Assembly (NCBI GenBank): GCA_022072085.1
Contig: JAJVII010000036.1
Span: forward strand, 1-64,000
Source: Phycisphaerae bacterium
GTDB lineage: Bacteria; Planctomycetota; Phycisphaerae; JAJVII01
Direction of reading: 5' to 3'
DNA: 64,000 nucleotides
In this document: one piece after another, positions 25,615 to 34,206 of the stretch
Layout: every line of letters begins with the position of its first letter
Numbering within the stretch: position 1 is the first letter of the stretch
The notes under the pieces: model-generated
The model's database searches: none
What the model saw: only the letters and a program-made list of their open reading frames with translations
What the model was told of the DNA's origin: nothing
Program-made: the position numbers and the translations under genes

Positions 25615-26205
25615 CTTCTCTCCCTCCGAAGGTGTTCGGTTCCTTCTGCTACTCTTCAGTTCTCCTGAGGGCAGACTGGCAAATGCCCATTCAGGAGTTC
25701 GACGCAACCTCAAGCTGCCAATCACGAAGTAGCTATACCCGGAGCGACACAGATATGATCTGCCGGCAGAACCCCTCCAGGGGCCAACCAGTAAACGAAT
25801 GGACGATCCTCAGATCAGGCGTGTCTCACCGCCTTCTCTCTCTGTGGCGCTGAATTATTCACCGGATTGAGGGGAAGTCAAGTAAAGCGAACGGATTTGC
25901 GCAGATTGAATTATCGGCCAACGCCCTGAAGTGCTTGAGAACACAAACTGCATTTTTCCTTGGCGTTTTTGTTGGTTTTGACGGAATTGAAACATTGCGG
26001 CCTCGCGGCCACGAAGTCGCCGGTTAGCGTTGACTCTTTCTATCCTGCGGCCCGCTTTGACCCTCACGTTCCCGGCTGCGTTGGCCGATGATCGAAAGAT
26101 GGGCAGCATTTTCCGTTCGCCCGGTCAGGCAAACTGGTTAGACTCTGTCGGCAGTGACGGGGTTGCGGCATACGCCGTGCCACGCGTCACATGGAGCGCT
26201 CATCG
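25615..26205. other. 591-bp divergent intergenic region, relatively AT-rich
   Basis: It separates the PEP-CTERM gene (minus) from the alpha-glucan phosphorylase (plus). The stretch 25740-26010 is clearly more AT-rich than its surroundings, but I see no convincing ORF, tRNA or hairpin. A small dyad CAGAT-ATG-ATCTG lies at 25750-25762. It probably carries both promoters and possibly upstream control sites. Confidence 0.5.
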
Positions 26206-28767
26206 ATGTATCTGATTCAGCCGTTCACCGTCGTGCCCTCGCTTCCCGAGTCGCTCAAATTCCTGGGCGAGTTGGCCTGCAACATGTGGTGGGCCTGGAA
26301 CCGCGACGCAGTCGACCTCATCCGCCGACTCGACCGCGACCTGTGGGACCGTTGCGGCCACAACCCCGTGCTCATGCTCGGCCAGCTCCCCCAGACCGCC
26401 CTGGAGCAGGCCTCAGCCGACGAGGGCTTCCTGGTCCAGATGGACCGCATCAAGCGTCAGCTCGAAGACCACATGACGCGGCGAAGCTGGTTCGACAAGA
26501 ACTTCAGCCACCTCCAGAACGTCACGATCGCTTACTTCTCCGCCGAGTTCGGGCTCAACGAATCGCTGCCCCTCTACTCGGGCGGCCTGGGCGTGCTGGC
26601 GGGCGACCACCTCAAGGCCGCCAGCGACCTGGGCCTGCCGCTGGTCGGCGTCGGGCTGATGTATCGTCAGGGCTATTTCCGCCAGTACCTCAACGCCGAC
26701 GGCTGGCAGCAGGAGACCTATCCCAGCAACGACTTCTATACCATGCCCGCCCGGCTGGTCACCCGCGAGGGCGGCAAGGAGCCGCTGACCATCGGCGTGG
26801 AGTATCCCGGCCGGCTGGTCAAGGCCCAGGTCTGGCGCATCCAGGTCGGCCGCATTCCGCTGTTCGCCCTGGACTGCGACATCGAGGCCAACAGCCCCGA
26901 GGACCGGCAGATCACCGCCCAACTCTACGGCGGCGACAACGAGAACCGCATCCGCCAGGAACTCATGCTCGGCATCGGCGGCGTGCGGGCGCTGGCCGCC
27001 CTGGGCATCGAGCCCAGCGTCTGCCACATGAACGAGGGCCACTCCGCCTTCCTGGCCGTCGAACGCGCCCGCCGCCTTCAGACCGAGCACGGCATCGACT
27101 ACCTGTCGGCCCGCGAGGCCACCCGCGCCTCGCAGGTCTTCACCACGCACACGCCCGTGCCGGCTGGCATCGACCGCTTCCCCCCGGCCATGATCGAGAA
27201 GTACCTCTCGCCGTACTACCAGCAGCTCGGCATCGGCCTGGACGAGTTCCTCTCGCTCGGGCGTCAGAACCCCTACGACATGCAGGAGACCTTCTCGATG
27301 GCCGTGCTGGCGCTGCGCACCGCGGCGGCAGCCAACGGCGTCAGCAAGCTGCACGGCAAAGTCAGCCGGGCGATGTGGCAGAACGTCTGGCCGGCCGTGC
27401 CCGAAGACGAGCTGCCGATTACCTCGATCACCAACGGCATCCACACGCGAAGCTGGATCAGCGGCGACATGGCCACGCTGCTGGACCGCTACCTCGGGAC
27501 GCGCTGGGCGCGAAGGCCCGAGGACCACACCGTCTGGCAGCAGGTCGACCAGATTCCCGACGAAGAGCTGTGGCGGACGCACGAGCGCCGGCGCGAGCGG
27601 CTGGTCGCGGTCGCCCGCCGCCGGCTGGCCCAGCAGTTGATCGCCCGTGGCGCGCCCAGCCACGAGATCGCGACCGCCGGCGAGTGCCTGGACGCCGAGG
27701 CGTTGACGATCGGTTTCGCCCGGCGCTTCGCGACCTACAAGCGGGCGGCGCTGCTGTTCGAGGACATGGACCGGCTCAAGTCGATCATCTCCGACCGCGA
27801 TCGTCCGGTGCAGATCATCTTCGCCGGCAAGGCCCACCCGCGCGACAACGGCGGCAAGGACCTGATCCGCAAGATCATCCACCACGCCCGCGACGAGTCG
27901 CTGCGCCGCCGCATCGTCTTCCTCGAAGACTACGACATGAACATGGCCCGCTACATGCTCCAGGGCTGCGACGTCTGGCTGAACACGCCGCGTCGCCCGC
28001 TGGAGGCTTCGGGCACCAGCGGCATGAAGGCCGCCGCCAACGGCGCCCTCAACCTCTCCATCCTCGACGGCTGGTGGGACGAGGCCTACACCCCCGGGCT
28101 CGGCTGGGCCGTCGGCCGCGGCGAACAGTACGACGACCTGACCTACCAGGACAAGGTCGAGTCGGCCGCCCTCTATGATCTGCTCGAAAAAGAGATCGTG
28201 CCGCTGTTCTATGAGCGGACCAGCGACAGCCTGCCGCGCGGCTGGATCCGCAGCATGAAGCAAAGCCTGGGCACGCTGGGCCCGATGTTCAACGCGACGC
28301 GCATGGTCATGGAATACACCGAGCGGCTCTACATGCCCTCGATGCGCCGCGCCCGCCGGCTGGCCGAGGAGAAGCTCGCCCGCGCCGGTTCGCTCTCGCG
28401 CTGGAAGCAGCGCGTCCGCGACCAGTGGTCGCAGGTCCGCGTCGGGCGCATCGAGGCGGCGCTCAACGGCCAGCTTCGCGTCGGCGAGGAACTCGCCGTG
28501 TCCGCCGAGGTCGCTCTCGGCGGTCTGACGCCCGAGGACGTCTCGGTGCAGCTCTACACCGGTTCGCTGGACGCGATCGGTCGACTGAGCGCCAGCGAGT
28601 CAATCCCGATGAAGCCGGAGGGCGACCCGCAGGACGGGCGGTTCCGCTTCGTCGGCCAGATTCGCTGCCAGGCCAGCGGCCGCCGCGGCTTCGCGATTCG
28701 CGTCCTGCCCAACCACGAGGACCTGGCCAACCCGTTGGAGATGGGCCTGATCCGCTGGGCGGAGTAG
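26206..28767 (+). CDS. glgP: Alpha-glucan (glycogen/maltodextrin) phosphorylase, short GT35 type
   Basis: 853 residues. The start is placed at the ATG at 26206 because GGAGCG lies 9 bases upstream; an ATG five codons earlier has no ribosome site. It opens with LACNMWWAWNRDAVDLIRRLD, typical of the alpha-glucan phosphorylase subfamily (DUF3417 N-terminus). It has STEFG-like AYFSAEFGLNESLPLYSGGLGVLAGDHLKAASDLGLPLVGVGL. The pyridoxal-phosphate lysine is Lys608 in EASGTSGMKAAANG. The reaction is phosphorolysis of alpha-1,4-glucan to glucose 1-phosphate in the cytoplasm. It stands alone as a transcription unit, with a hairpin 20 bp after its stop. Confidence 0.95.
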   Translation: MYLIQPFTVVPSLPESLKFLGELACNMWWAWNRDAVDLIRRLDRDLWDRCGHNPVLMLGQLPQTALEQASADEGFLVQMDRIKRQLEDHMTRRSWFDKNFSHLQNVTIAYFSAEFGLNESLPLYSGGLGVLAGDHLKAASDLGLPLVGVGLMYRQGYFRQYLNADGWQQETYPSNDFYTMPARLVTREGGKEPLTIGVEYPGRLVKAQVWRIQVGRIPLFALDCDIEANSPEDRQITAQLYGGDNENRIRQELMLGIGGVRALAALGIEPSVCHMNEGHSAFLAVERARRLQTEHGIDYLSAREATRASQVFTTHTPVPAGIDRFPPAMIEKYLSPYYQQLGIGLDEFLSLGRQNPYDMQETFSMAVLALRTAAAANGVSKLHGKVSRAMWQNVWPAVPEDELPITSITNGIHTRSWISGDMATLLDRYLGTRWARRPEDHTVWQQVDQIPDEELWRTHERRRERLVAVARRRLAQQLIARGAPSHEIATAGECLDAEALTIGFARRFATYKRAALLFEDMDRLKSIISDRDRPVQIIFAGKAHPRDNGGKDLIRKIIHHARDESLRRRIVFLEDYDMNMARYMLQGCDVWLNTPRRPLEASGTSGMKAAANGALNLSILDGWWDEAYTPGLGWAVGRGEQYDDLTYQDKVESAALYDLLEKEIVPLFYERTSDSLPRGWIRSMKQSLGTLGPMFNATRMVMEYTERLYMPSMRRARRLAEEKLARAGSLSRWKQRVRDQWSQVRVGRIEAALNGQLRVGEELAVSAEVALGGLTPEDVSVQLYTGSLDAIGRLSASESIPMKPEGDPQDGRFRFVGQIRCQASGRRGFAIRVLPNHEDLANPLEMGLIRWAE

Positions 28768-28787
28768 TTCTCTTTCCGATCCCCCCG

Positions 28788-28811
28788 AGCCCCGAGCGGA
28801 AGCTCGGGGTT
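28788..28811 (+). terminator. glgP terminator hairpin
   Basis: CCCCGAGC and GCTCGGGG form an 8-bp stem around a GGAA tetraloop (28790-28809), extendable by two weaker pairs. It starts 20 bp after the glgP stop. No T-run follows. Confidence 0.6.
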
Positions 28812-28867
28812 ACGCCGAAGCCGGTTCGATCCGGTCGGATGGCCTCGCCGTTCGCCCGCGCGCCAAT

Positions 28868-28883
28868 TGTTCCACGTGGAACA
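28868..28883. other. parS chromosome-partition site 1 (TGTTCCACGTGGAACA)
   Basis: A perfect 16-bp palindrome that agrees with the bacterial parS consensus TGTTtCACGTGaAACA, with the symmetric C/G variant. ParB would bind, spread and load SMC here. It lies in non-coding DNA between convergent genes. Confidence 0.88.
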
Positions 28884-28932
28884 TTTCCGGAACCATTCTT
28901 CGCCGCCGAGCCCAGGCCACGCGCGCGCCGAA

Positions 28933-28948
28933 TGTTCCACGTGGAACA
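28933..28948. other. parS chromosome-partition site 2 (TGTTCCACGTGGAACA)
   Basis: Identical to site 1, 65 bp further along. Two exact 16-mers in one short non-coding stretch cannot be chance, and imply an origin-proximal partition locus. No parA or parB gene is in the window. Confidence 0.88.
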
Positions 28949-29410
28949 TTTGCGATTGCTAACAAGCTGACGGGATCCCCGAAAAAGTCCTCTCTTTTCC
29001 CCATAACTCCTTATTCTTCCGTCCGGCGTTTGGCCCCGGAGCCTGGAATTCGCGGACCATCGTTGCGCGATCGACCACCATCGCCGCATGAACGCGCGAC
29101 ATCGCGCCGATTCAGATAGGACTCTGTATTCGCCTGCGATTGCCTGCATCCGCATCGACAAGGAATAGCGATGACCCGACAGGACTGCCGCGCGGGCAAC
29201 TCGTCCTGGTCGGGCAGGGCGGCTGGGACGTCGGAGAGGTGATCGCGGGGCGAGGCTCCTGTCTCGCCCTTGCAGACCGGGCGACGAAGTCGCCGGGCCG
29301 CCGCCCAGGGCTGCGGAACTGCGGTCCGCTGAGCCAGGACGGACGCGTGCGAACAACGACGTCCATCGCGGCGGGCCCCCGAGCGATGACGTTTGTCGGA
29401 GGGCCTCCGG

Positions 29411-30382
29411 TCACTGCGTCGGGCGAAGAACCTGCTTGGGGGCGAGGCGCTTCTGGCGGTAGTCGCAGATGGCGATCAGGTGGCCGGCCCGGTCGAACGC
29501 TGCGATCGGGCCCGACTGACTGAACGCCGGATGCTCCAGGCTCACCCGGTCGCTCAGCGACGCGAGCAGCCCGATGTCCAGGATGATCCCCTGGCCCAGC
29601 AGCTCGGCGTGCGAGTCGGCCAACTCGATGCGGGGCAGGGCGGCGACCGCCAGCTCGGCCGGCAGCAGCCAGTCGGCCACGTTCTCGGGCGTGCAGTTCT
29701 CGGGGTTGCTGGCCTGCTCGACGGCGAACCCGCCGACCCGCGTGCGGCGCAGCGCAGAGAGATAGGCCCCCACGCCCAGGGCCTCGCCCAGGTCACGGGC
29801 CAGCGCCCGGATGTAGGTCCCGCGGCCGCAGGCGATCCGCACGCGGATCGTCGGCCATTCGTAGCCGAGCACTTCGATCGTCTCGACCTGCACCGGTCGG
29901 GTGGGCAGGACGACCTCGGCGCCGCGGCGGGCCAGTTTGTAGGCCCGGTGCCCGTCCACGTGAACCGCGGAGAACGCTGGCGGCCGCTGGTCGATCCGGC
30001 CGACGAACTTGTCCAGCCGCTTGCGGATGGCTTCCAGGGTCGGGCGGCGGTCGGGCTCCAGGCCGGCGGCCGTCGGCGTGATCTCGCCTTCGCTGTCGTC
30101 GGTGGTGGAGGTCTCGCCGAGGCGGACCTCGGCCAGGTATTCCTTGCCCGCGTCCATCAGCAGTTCGGTGAGCTTGGTGGCCCGTCCGATCAGCAGCAGG
30201 ATGACGCCGGTGGCGGCCGGGTCGAGCGTGCCGGCGTGTCCGACCTTGACGACCTCCTCGCGCGTGTCGCCGCTGAGGAGCCGGCGCACGACCGTGACCA
30301 CGCGGTTGCTGGTCCAGCCGGCCGGTTTGTCGAGGTTGACCACCCCGATCACATCTTCGGGTCGGACGATGGGGCTGCCCAT
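29411..30382 (-). CDS. truB: tRNA pseudouridine-55 synthase TruB
   Basis: 323 residues. The catalytic aspartate is Asp54 in GHAGTLDPAATG. NLDKPAGWTS at the N-terminus, the QRPPAFSAVHVDGHRAYKLAR loop and ACGRGTYIRALARDLGE complete the TruB signature, and a C-terminal PUA-like region follows. It isomerises U55 in the T-loop of tRNAs. No Shine-Dalgarno is seen before the ATG, and a TATCAT box ends only 6 bp upstream, so the mRNA may be leaderless. The gene is divergent from tRNA-Val, and the two promoters almost touch. Confidence 0.96.
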   Translation of the reverse strand: MGSPIVRPEDVIGVVNLDKPAGWTSNRVVTVVRRLLSGDTREEVVKVGHAGTLDPAATGVILLLIGRATKLTELLMDAGKEYLAEVRLGETSTTDDSEGEITPTAAGLEPDRRPTLEAIRKRLDKFVGRIDQRPPAFSAVHVDGHRAYKLARRGAEVVLPTRPVQVETIEVLGYEWPTIRVRIACGRGTYIRALARDLGEALGVGAYLSALRRTRVGGFAVEQASNPENCTPENVADWLLPAELAVAALPRIELADSHAELLGQGIILDIGLLASLSDRVSLEHPAFSQSGPIAAFDRAGHLIAICDYRQKRLAPKQVLRPTQ

Positions 30383-30388
30383 GCCAGC

Positions 30389-30416
30389 ATGATACCCGAA
30401 GGCCGCGTGCGATCAA
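30389..30416 (-). promoter_or_regulatory. Candidate truB promoter (TTGATC-N16-TATCAT)
   Basis: On the minus strand TTGATC (30416-30411) and TATCAT (30394-30389). The predicted transcription start falls at or beside the truB ATG, consistent with leaderless translation. Confidence 0.35.
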
Positions 30417-30419
30417 TGA

Positions 30420-30448
30420 TTGACGCCGCCGGTTTATTGGCTGAGAAT
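30420..30448 (+). promoter_or_regulatory. tRNA-Val promoter (TTGACG-N17-GAGAAT)
   Basis: TTGACG at 30420-30425 and GAGAAT at 30443-30448 with an optimal 17-bp spacer, ending 27 bp before the mature tRNA. It lies back to back with the proposed truB promoter. Confidence 0.5.
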
Positions 30449-30475
30449 GTCCGGACCGGTGCGGTTCCCGGCTGC

Positions 30476-30549
30476 GGGCCCTTAGCTCAGTTGGTTAGAG
30501 CGCTTCCCTTACAAGGAAGAGGCCGCTGGTTCGAGTCCAGCAGGGCCCA
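30476..30549 (+). tRNA. tRNA-Val (anticodon TAC)
   Basis: A complete 74-nt cloverleaf. The acceptor stem GGGCCCT pairs with AGGGCCC. The D-arm starts GCTCAGTTGG. The anticodon stem CTTCC/GGAAG encloses CTTACAA with anticodon TAC, and the T-arm contains GGTTCGAGTCC. The discriminator base is A and no CCA is encoded. Confidence 0.97.
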
Positions 30550-30607
30550 TCCGCCGTCGCTCGTCGAGGCTGGTCCGGAGCCCTCGCAAGGTTTCAGGGG
30601 GAGAAGC

Positions 30608-30702
30608 GAACCGCGAATGGACACGAATGCACGCGAATAAGGAATCCGGTAGCCCGGCATTCATCAGTCCCATTCGCGTCCATTTGCGTTCATCCGCGGT
30701 TC
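30608..30702. repeat. Interrupted inverted repeat, 31-bp arms
   Basis: The arm at 30608-30638 (GAACCGCGAATGGACACGAA...) is repeated in inverse orientation at 30672-30702 with 26 of 31 positions matching, separated by 33 bp. Each arm is itself made of GAA/CGCGAATGGAC-like units. It looks like a dispersed non-coding repeat unit between the tRNA and the cyclase gene, and might form a large stem. Confidence 0.7.
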
Positions 30703-30759
30703 TCTGCTCTTCCCCGAGTCCGCGCAATCCGCGAGCGTTCTTCTCTTGCCCGGAGATGT

Positions 30760-31536
30760 ATGCGTATCGTCGATCTGAGCGTGACGCTGGATGAGGATCC
30801 CTGGGCGCCCTGGTGGGCCCGCAACCGCATCCGCCGCCAGTCGCACCGTGCCGGGCGATGGGTCATCCGCCTGCTGTTCGGCCTGCCGCGGCGGCTGCTG
30901 CGCACGCGGACCGGCTGGGCCCACGAATCCATCCGCTTGTCCACGCACGGCACGACGCACGTCGACGCCCCCTGGCACTACGCCCCGACCAGCGAGGGCC
31001 GGCCGGCCCGCACCATCGACGAACTGCCCCTGGCGTGGTTCTTCGCGCCGGGCGTCTGTCTCGACTGCACCGGCCGGCCGGACGGACACGCCCTGTCGGT
31101 TGCGGAAATTGAGGCCGCGCTGGCCGCCGCCGGCCATACGCTGTCGCCCGGCGACATCGTGCTGATTCGCACCGGCAACTACCGCTTCCTGGGCAGCCGC
31201 GATTACTTCCGCCGCGGCTGCGGCGTCAGCGCCGAGGCAACCCGCTGGCTGATCGACCGCGGCGTCCGCGTCATGGGCATCGACAGTTGGGGTTGGGATC
31301 CGCCGCTGCCGCTCCAGGCCGAGCGGGCCCGCCGCGAGAACCGCGACGACGTCTTCTGGGCCGCCCACTTCGTCGGCGTGGACCGCGAGTATTGCCAGAT
31401 CGAGCGGCTGGCCAACCTCGACGCCTTGCCGCCGACGGGCTTCCGCGTCGCGGCGTTCCCGCTGAAGGTGCGGCGCGGGTCGGCCGGCCCGGCCCGCGTG
31501 GTAGCGATCCTCGACGACGCGGAGGCGACGACATGA
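30760..31536 (+). CDS. Cyclase-family (kynurenine formamidase-like) metal-dependent hydrolase
   Basis: 258 residues with GGAG upstream of the ATG. The cyclase family (PF04199) metal motif HxGTHxDxPxHY is seen as STHGTTHVDAPWHY, giving His63, His67, Asp69 and His73 as ligands. Later segments SPGDIVLIRTGNY and VRVMGIDSWGWDPP are typical of the fold. Such enzymes hydrolyse amide, lactam or lactone bonds, with kynurenine formamidase the best known. The stop overlaps the FAH-family gene start (ATGA), so both proteins probably act in one catabolic route for a small acid. No signal peptide; cytoplasmic. Confidence 0.88.
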   Translation: MRIVDLSVTLDEDPWAPWWARNRIRRQSHRAGRWVIRLLFGLPRRLLRTRTGWAHESIRLSTHGTTHVDAPWHYAPTSEGRPARTIDELPLAWFFAPGVCLDCTGRPDGHALSVAEIEAALAAAGHTLSPGDIVLIRTGNYRFLGSRDYFRRGCGVSAEATRWLIDRGVRVMGIDSWGWDPPLPLQAERARRENRDDVFWAAHFVGVDREYCQIERLANLDALPPTGFRVAAFPLKVRRGSAGPARVVAILDDAEATT

Positions 31537-32567
31537 GGCTGGTCACTTTCATTCGCGAAAGCGGCGGCGAATCGTTGGGCGGCCGGCCTCGTGTCGGCGC
31601 GATGATCGACGACGGCGCTGCCGTGGTCGATCTCCAGGCGGCGGCTGTCGCGGCCGGCGGCTGCGAGCGGGCCGATTTCGCCGACATGCTCGTCCTGCTG
31701 GAGGCCGGGCCTGCGGCGATGGACGCAGCCAGGGCCGCCGTCGAGTTCGCGACGGCGCAACGCCCGGGCGGCGCGGTCCTGTCAGCCGGCGCCGTCGCGC
31801 TGCTTTCGCCGCTGCCGCGGCCGCGGTCCATCCGCGACTGCATGGTCTACGAGCGGCACGTCATCGACGCAACGCAGGGGTTGTTGCGGCTGCGCAGCCG
31901 ACCGGTCGCTGTGATCAACGGCCTGTGGCTGCGGCTGTTCCGCCGCCCGCTGGTCGGCCCGCCGCGGGCGTGGCGCGATCGGCCGATCTACTATAAGGGC
32001 AACCCCCAGGCCGTCGTCGGGACGGGGGCGACGATCCGCTGGCCGAGTTTCTCCGGGCGGCTGGATTTCGAACTGGAGGTCGGCGCGTTCATCGGGCAGG
32101 CCGGGCGGGACATCCCGGCGGCCGAGGCGATGGGCCACGTCGCGGGCTTTGCGATCTTCAACGACTTCACCGCTCGCGACGCGCAGTGGGACGAGATGGC
32201 CGGTCGGCTGGGGCCGGCGGCCAGCAAGGACTTTGACACGGCCAACGCGATCGGCCCGGCGCTGGTGACGCCGGACGAGGTCGGCGATCCGCACGCGCTG
32301 GCGACGGCGGTGCGCGTCAACGGCCGGCTCTGGTCGCGCGGCACGACCGCGGGGATGCGCTTTGATTGGCCGCGGATCATCGCCCACCTCTCGCGCGACC
32401 AGACGCTGGCAGCCAGCGACTTCATCGCGGCCGGCACGGTGGCCGGCGGCTGCGGGCTGGAACTGAACCGCTGGCTGTCGCCCGGCGACGTGATCGAGCT
32501 GGAGGTCGAGCGGCTGGGGGTGCTGCGAAACACGATCGGCCCGCGGACGGTGGGGCAGGGGGCATAG
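31533..32567 (+). CDS. Fumarylacetoacetate hydrolase (FAH) superfamily protein
   Basis: 344 residues, translationally coupled to the cyclase-family gene. The N-terminal lobe (about 1-95) resembles the FAH N-domain. The C-terminal catalytic domain has the metal ligands Glu180 and Glu182 in FELEVGAFIG and Asp211 in FNDFTARD, followed by SKDFDTANAIGPALVTPDE. Typical reactions are hydrolysis or decarboxylation of beta-diketo acids or 2-keto-3-deoxy sugar acids. The substrate cannot be deduced. The pair with a cyclase-like hydrolase is reminiscent of aromatic or sugar-acid degradation modules. Confidence 0.92.
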   Translation: MRLVTFIRESGGESLGGRPRVGAMIDDGAAVVDLQAAAVAAGGCERADFADMLVLLEAGPAAMDAARAAVEFATAQRPGGAVLSAGAVALLSPLPRPRSIRDCMVYERHVIDATQGLLRLRSRPVAVINGLWLRLFRRPLVGPPRAWRDRPIYYKGNPQAVVGTGATIRWPSFSGRLDFELEVGAFIGQAGRDIPAAEAMGHVAGFAIFNDFTARDAQWDEMAGRLGPAASKDFDTANAIGPALVTPDEVGDPHALATAVRVNGRLWSRGTTAGMRFDWPRIIAHLSRDQTLAASDFIAAGTVAGGCGLELNRWLSPGDVIELEVERLGVLRNTIGPRTVGQGA

Positions 32568-32668
32568 ACTGACGAGCATGGGGCGCACGCCGGGCAGGCC
32601 CGGGTGCGGCGACGGCAGTTGCCCGGCGGAGCGCGTCGAGCGGAGGCCCTTTTCGGAGCGTTCAGGGA

Positions 32669-33070
32669 ATGAAAGCCATTCGATTGTTGCTGCCGGCGAT
32701 CTTGCCGCTGGCGGCCGGTTGCGTCGGGTGCGCCGCTCACGAAGCCCCGGCCGTCACCTGCCTGTCCGCGGACGGCCAGTGGTCGGCTGCCTGCTGCGAC
32801 GAGGAGAAGTCCTTCGGGCTTCGCCGCCTGGAGTTCGTCGATCGCTCGATCGTCGTGCGATGGCGGCCCTTGATCGAGCCGATGGCTGTCCGCGAGACGC
32901 GGATCAAGCGGCAGTCCTGGTGGCGTCTGACGTCGGCCGACCCTGCGCCTCCCCCGCCGCCGACGGCCTGCTCGATCACCCGCGACGACCAACTCATCGT
33001 CATCCGCGCGGGCGACGAATCCTGGGGCGTGCTGATTCAGACCGGCGAGGTCATGGGGCTGTCGCCGTAG
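32669..33070 (+). CDS. Small lipoprotein of unknown function
   Basis: 133 residues starting MKAIRLLLPAILPLAAGC, a lipoprotein signal with Cys18, and with CAGGGA just before the ATG. The mature part has four more cysteines (VGCAAHE, VTCLSADG, SAACCDEE) and a Pro-rich hinge (PAPPPPPTAC). It ends in a compact beta segment (DQLIVIRAGDESWGVLIQTG). No family is recognised. It follows the FAH gene by 101 bp on the same strand and may be a separate unit. Confidence 0.65.
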   Translation: MKAIRLLLPAILPLAAGCVGCAAHEAPAVTCLSADGQWSAACCDEEKSFGLRRLEFVDRSIVVRWRPLIEPMAVRETRIKRQSWWRLTSADPAPPPPPTACSITRDDQLIVIRAGDESWGVLIQTGEVMGLSP

Positions 33071-33378
33071 CGCGAGACAATTGGCCGCGGCCGACACAAC
33101 ACGCTCGCTGACGCACGCGGCCGGACGGGGGCGTGGGGACGCGATGCTCTGACTTTGCGCGAGCCTCCGCGATCTCAACTTCGATTCTCCGAATCTACTT
33201 TGATCGAACGCGAAACCCTGCGGGACGCCAATCCCGGCGGGATGTTATCGGACGCGTCCGCCTGCGGATCGGCTGCCTGGCTTTGAAGTCAAGTGGGGAG
33301 CGAAGTTGCCCGAAGAAGAGTTTGCCGGATATGCGGGCTGTATCGCGTTTGACAGCGCGGAGGGGCAGGAGTCGCCGG
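33071..33378. other. 308-bp gap upstream of the GspA-like gene
   Basis: Contains short GC palindromic stretches (GCGGCCG copies) but no convincing ORF, promoter pair or RNA. Confidence 0.5.
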
Positions 33379-34206
33379 ATGTACCGCGAGTATTATCGAC
33401 TCAGGGAGGATCCGTTCAACATCACACCGGATCCGCGCTTCCTCTATCTCACGCCGCATCACCAGGAGGCGATGAACCACCTGCTGTTCGGCATCCGCCA
33501 GCGCAAGGGATTCATCTGTCTCACCGGCGAGGTCGGCGCGGGCAAGACGACGCTCTGCCGCGCCCTGCTCAACCAGCTCGACTCGCAGTTTCACACCGCG
33601 CTGATCCTCAACCCGATGCTCACCGAGACGCAGCTGCTGCGGGCCGCGGTCGCCGAGTTCGGCATCCAGTCGCCGCGCTGCGACCGGCTGGGCTACATGG
33701 GCCTGCTCAACGACTGGCTGCTCAAGGTCAACGGCGAAGGCCATGACGCGGTGCTCATCATCGATGAGGCCCAGGACATGCCGGACAAGACGCTCGAGAT
33801 GACCCGGCTGCTCAGCAACCTGGAGACGATGAGCCAGAAGCTGCTCCAGATCGTCTTCGTCGGACAACCCGAGCTGCGCGAGCGGCTGGCCCGCGGCAAG
33901 TTCCGCCAACTCGCCCAGCGCGTCACCGTGCGATACCACCTGACGAACATGACCCGCGAGCAGACGCGGGAGTACGTGGAGCATCGCCTGCGCGTGGCGG
34001 CCGGCGAGTCGGCCAATCCCGGCGACTCCCCCGTCCGCTTCGACGACCGGGCCCTTGAGGAAGTATTCAGGCATTCCAGCGGCACGCCGCGGCTGGTCAA
34101 TGCCATCTGCGACAAGTCGCTCCTGGCCGGCTTCGTGCACCGGACGTCGTTGATCGACCGCAACCTGGTGCGGCTGGCCGTGGACGATCTGAAGGAGGCG
34201 GGCTGA
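33379..34206 (+). CDS. GspA/ExeA-like AAA ATPase
   Basis: 275 residues from the ATG at 33379, with CAGGAG eight bases upstream. The N-terminus MYREYYRLREDPFNITPDPRF is the standard ExeA/GspA opening. Walker A is GEVGAGKTT (50-58) and Walker B is AVLIIDEAQ with Asp129 and Glu130. Sensor and lid segments follow (FVGQPELRERL, SSGTPRLVNAICDKSLLAGF). Unlike longer ExeA proteins, it ends after the AAA domain and lacks a C-terminal peptidoglycan-binding domain. In type II secretion systems ExeA with ExeB helps assemble the secretin. Its stop overlaps the next start (TGATG), giving a two-gene unit. It could also serve type IV pilus assembly. Confidence 0.92.
   Translation: MYREYYRLREDPFNITPDPRFLYLTPHHQEAMNHLLFGIRQRKGFICLTGEVGAGKTTLCRALLNQLDSQFHTALILNPMLTETQLLRAAVAEFGIQSPRCDRLGYMGLLNDWLLKVNGEGHDAVLIIDEAQDMPDKTLEMTRLLSNLETMSQKLLQIVFVGQPELRERLARGKFRQLAQRVTVRYHLTNMTREQTREYVEHRLRVAAGESANPGDSPVRFDDRALEEVFRHSSGTPRLVNAICDKSLLAGFVHRTSLIDRNLVRLAVDDLKEAG

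Larger units (their letters stand above)
28768..29410. other. 643-bp non-coding region containing a terminator and two parS sites
   Basis: It separates glgP (plus) from truB (minus), which converge on it. After the terminator and the two parS palindromes, the remaining 460 bp (28949-29410) show no supportable gene or RNA. Short ORFs across the palindromes (reading FHVEH) are by-products of the parS sequence. Confidence 0.7.

Noticed and set aside
25750-25762. CAGAT-ATG-ATCTG dyad considered as a strong operator
   Set aside because: Only 5-bp arms and no repeated copies nearby; mentioned within the intergenic entry but not claimed as an operator.
28554-29004. Minus-strand ORFs reading FHVEH around 28800-28950
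   Set aside because: The peptide is the translation of the parS palindromes; no ribosome site and the rest is non-coding in character.
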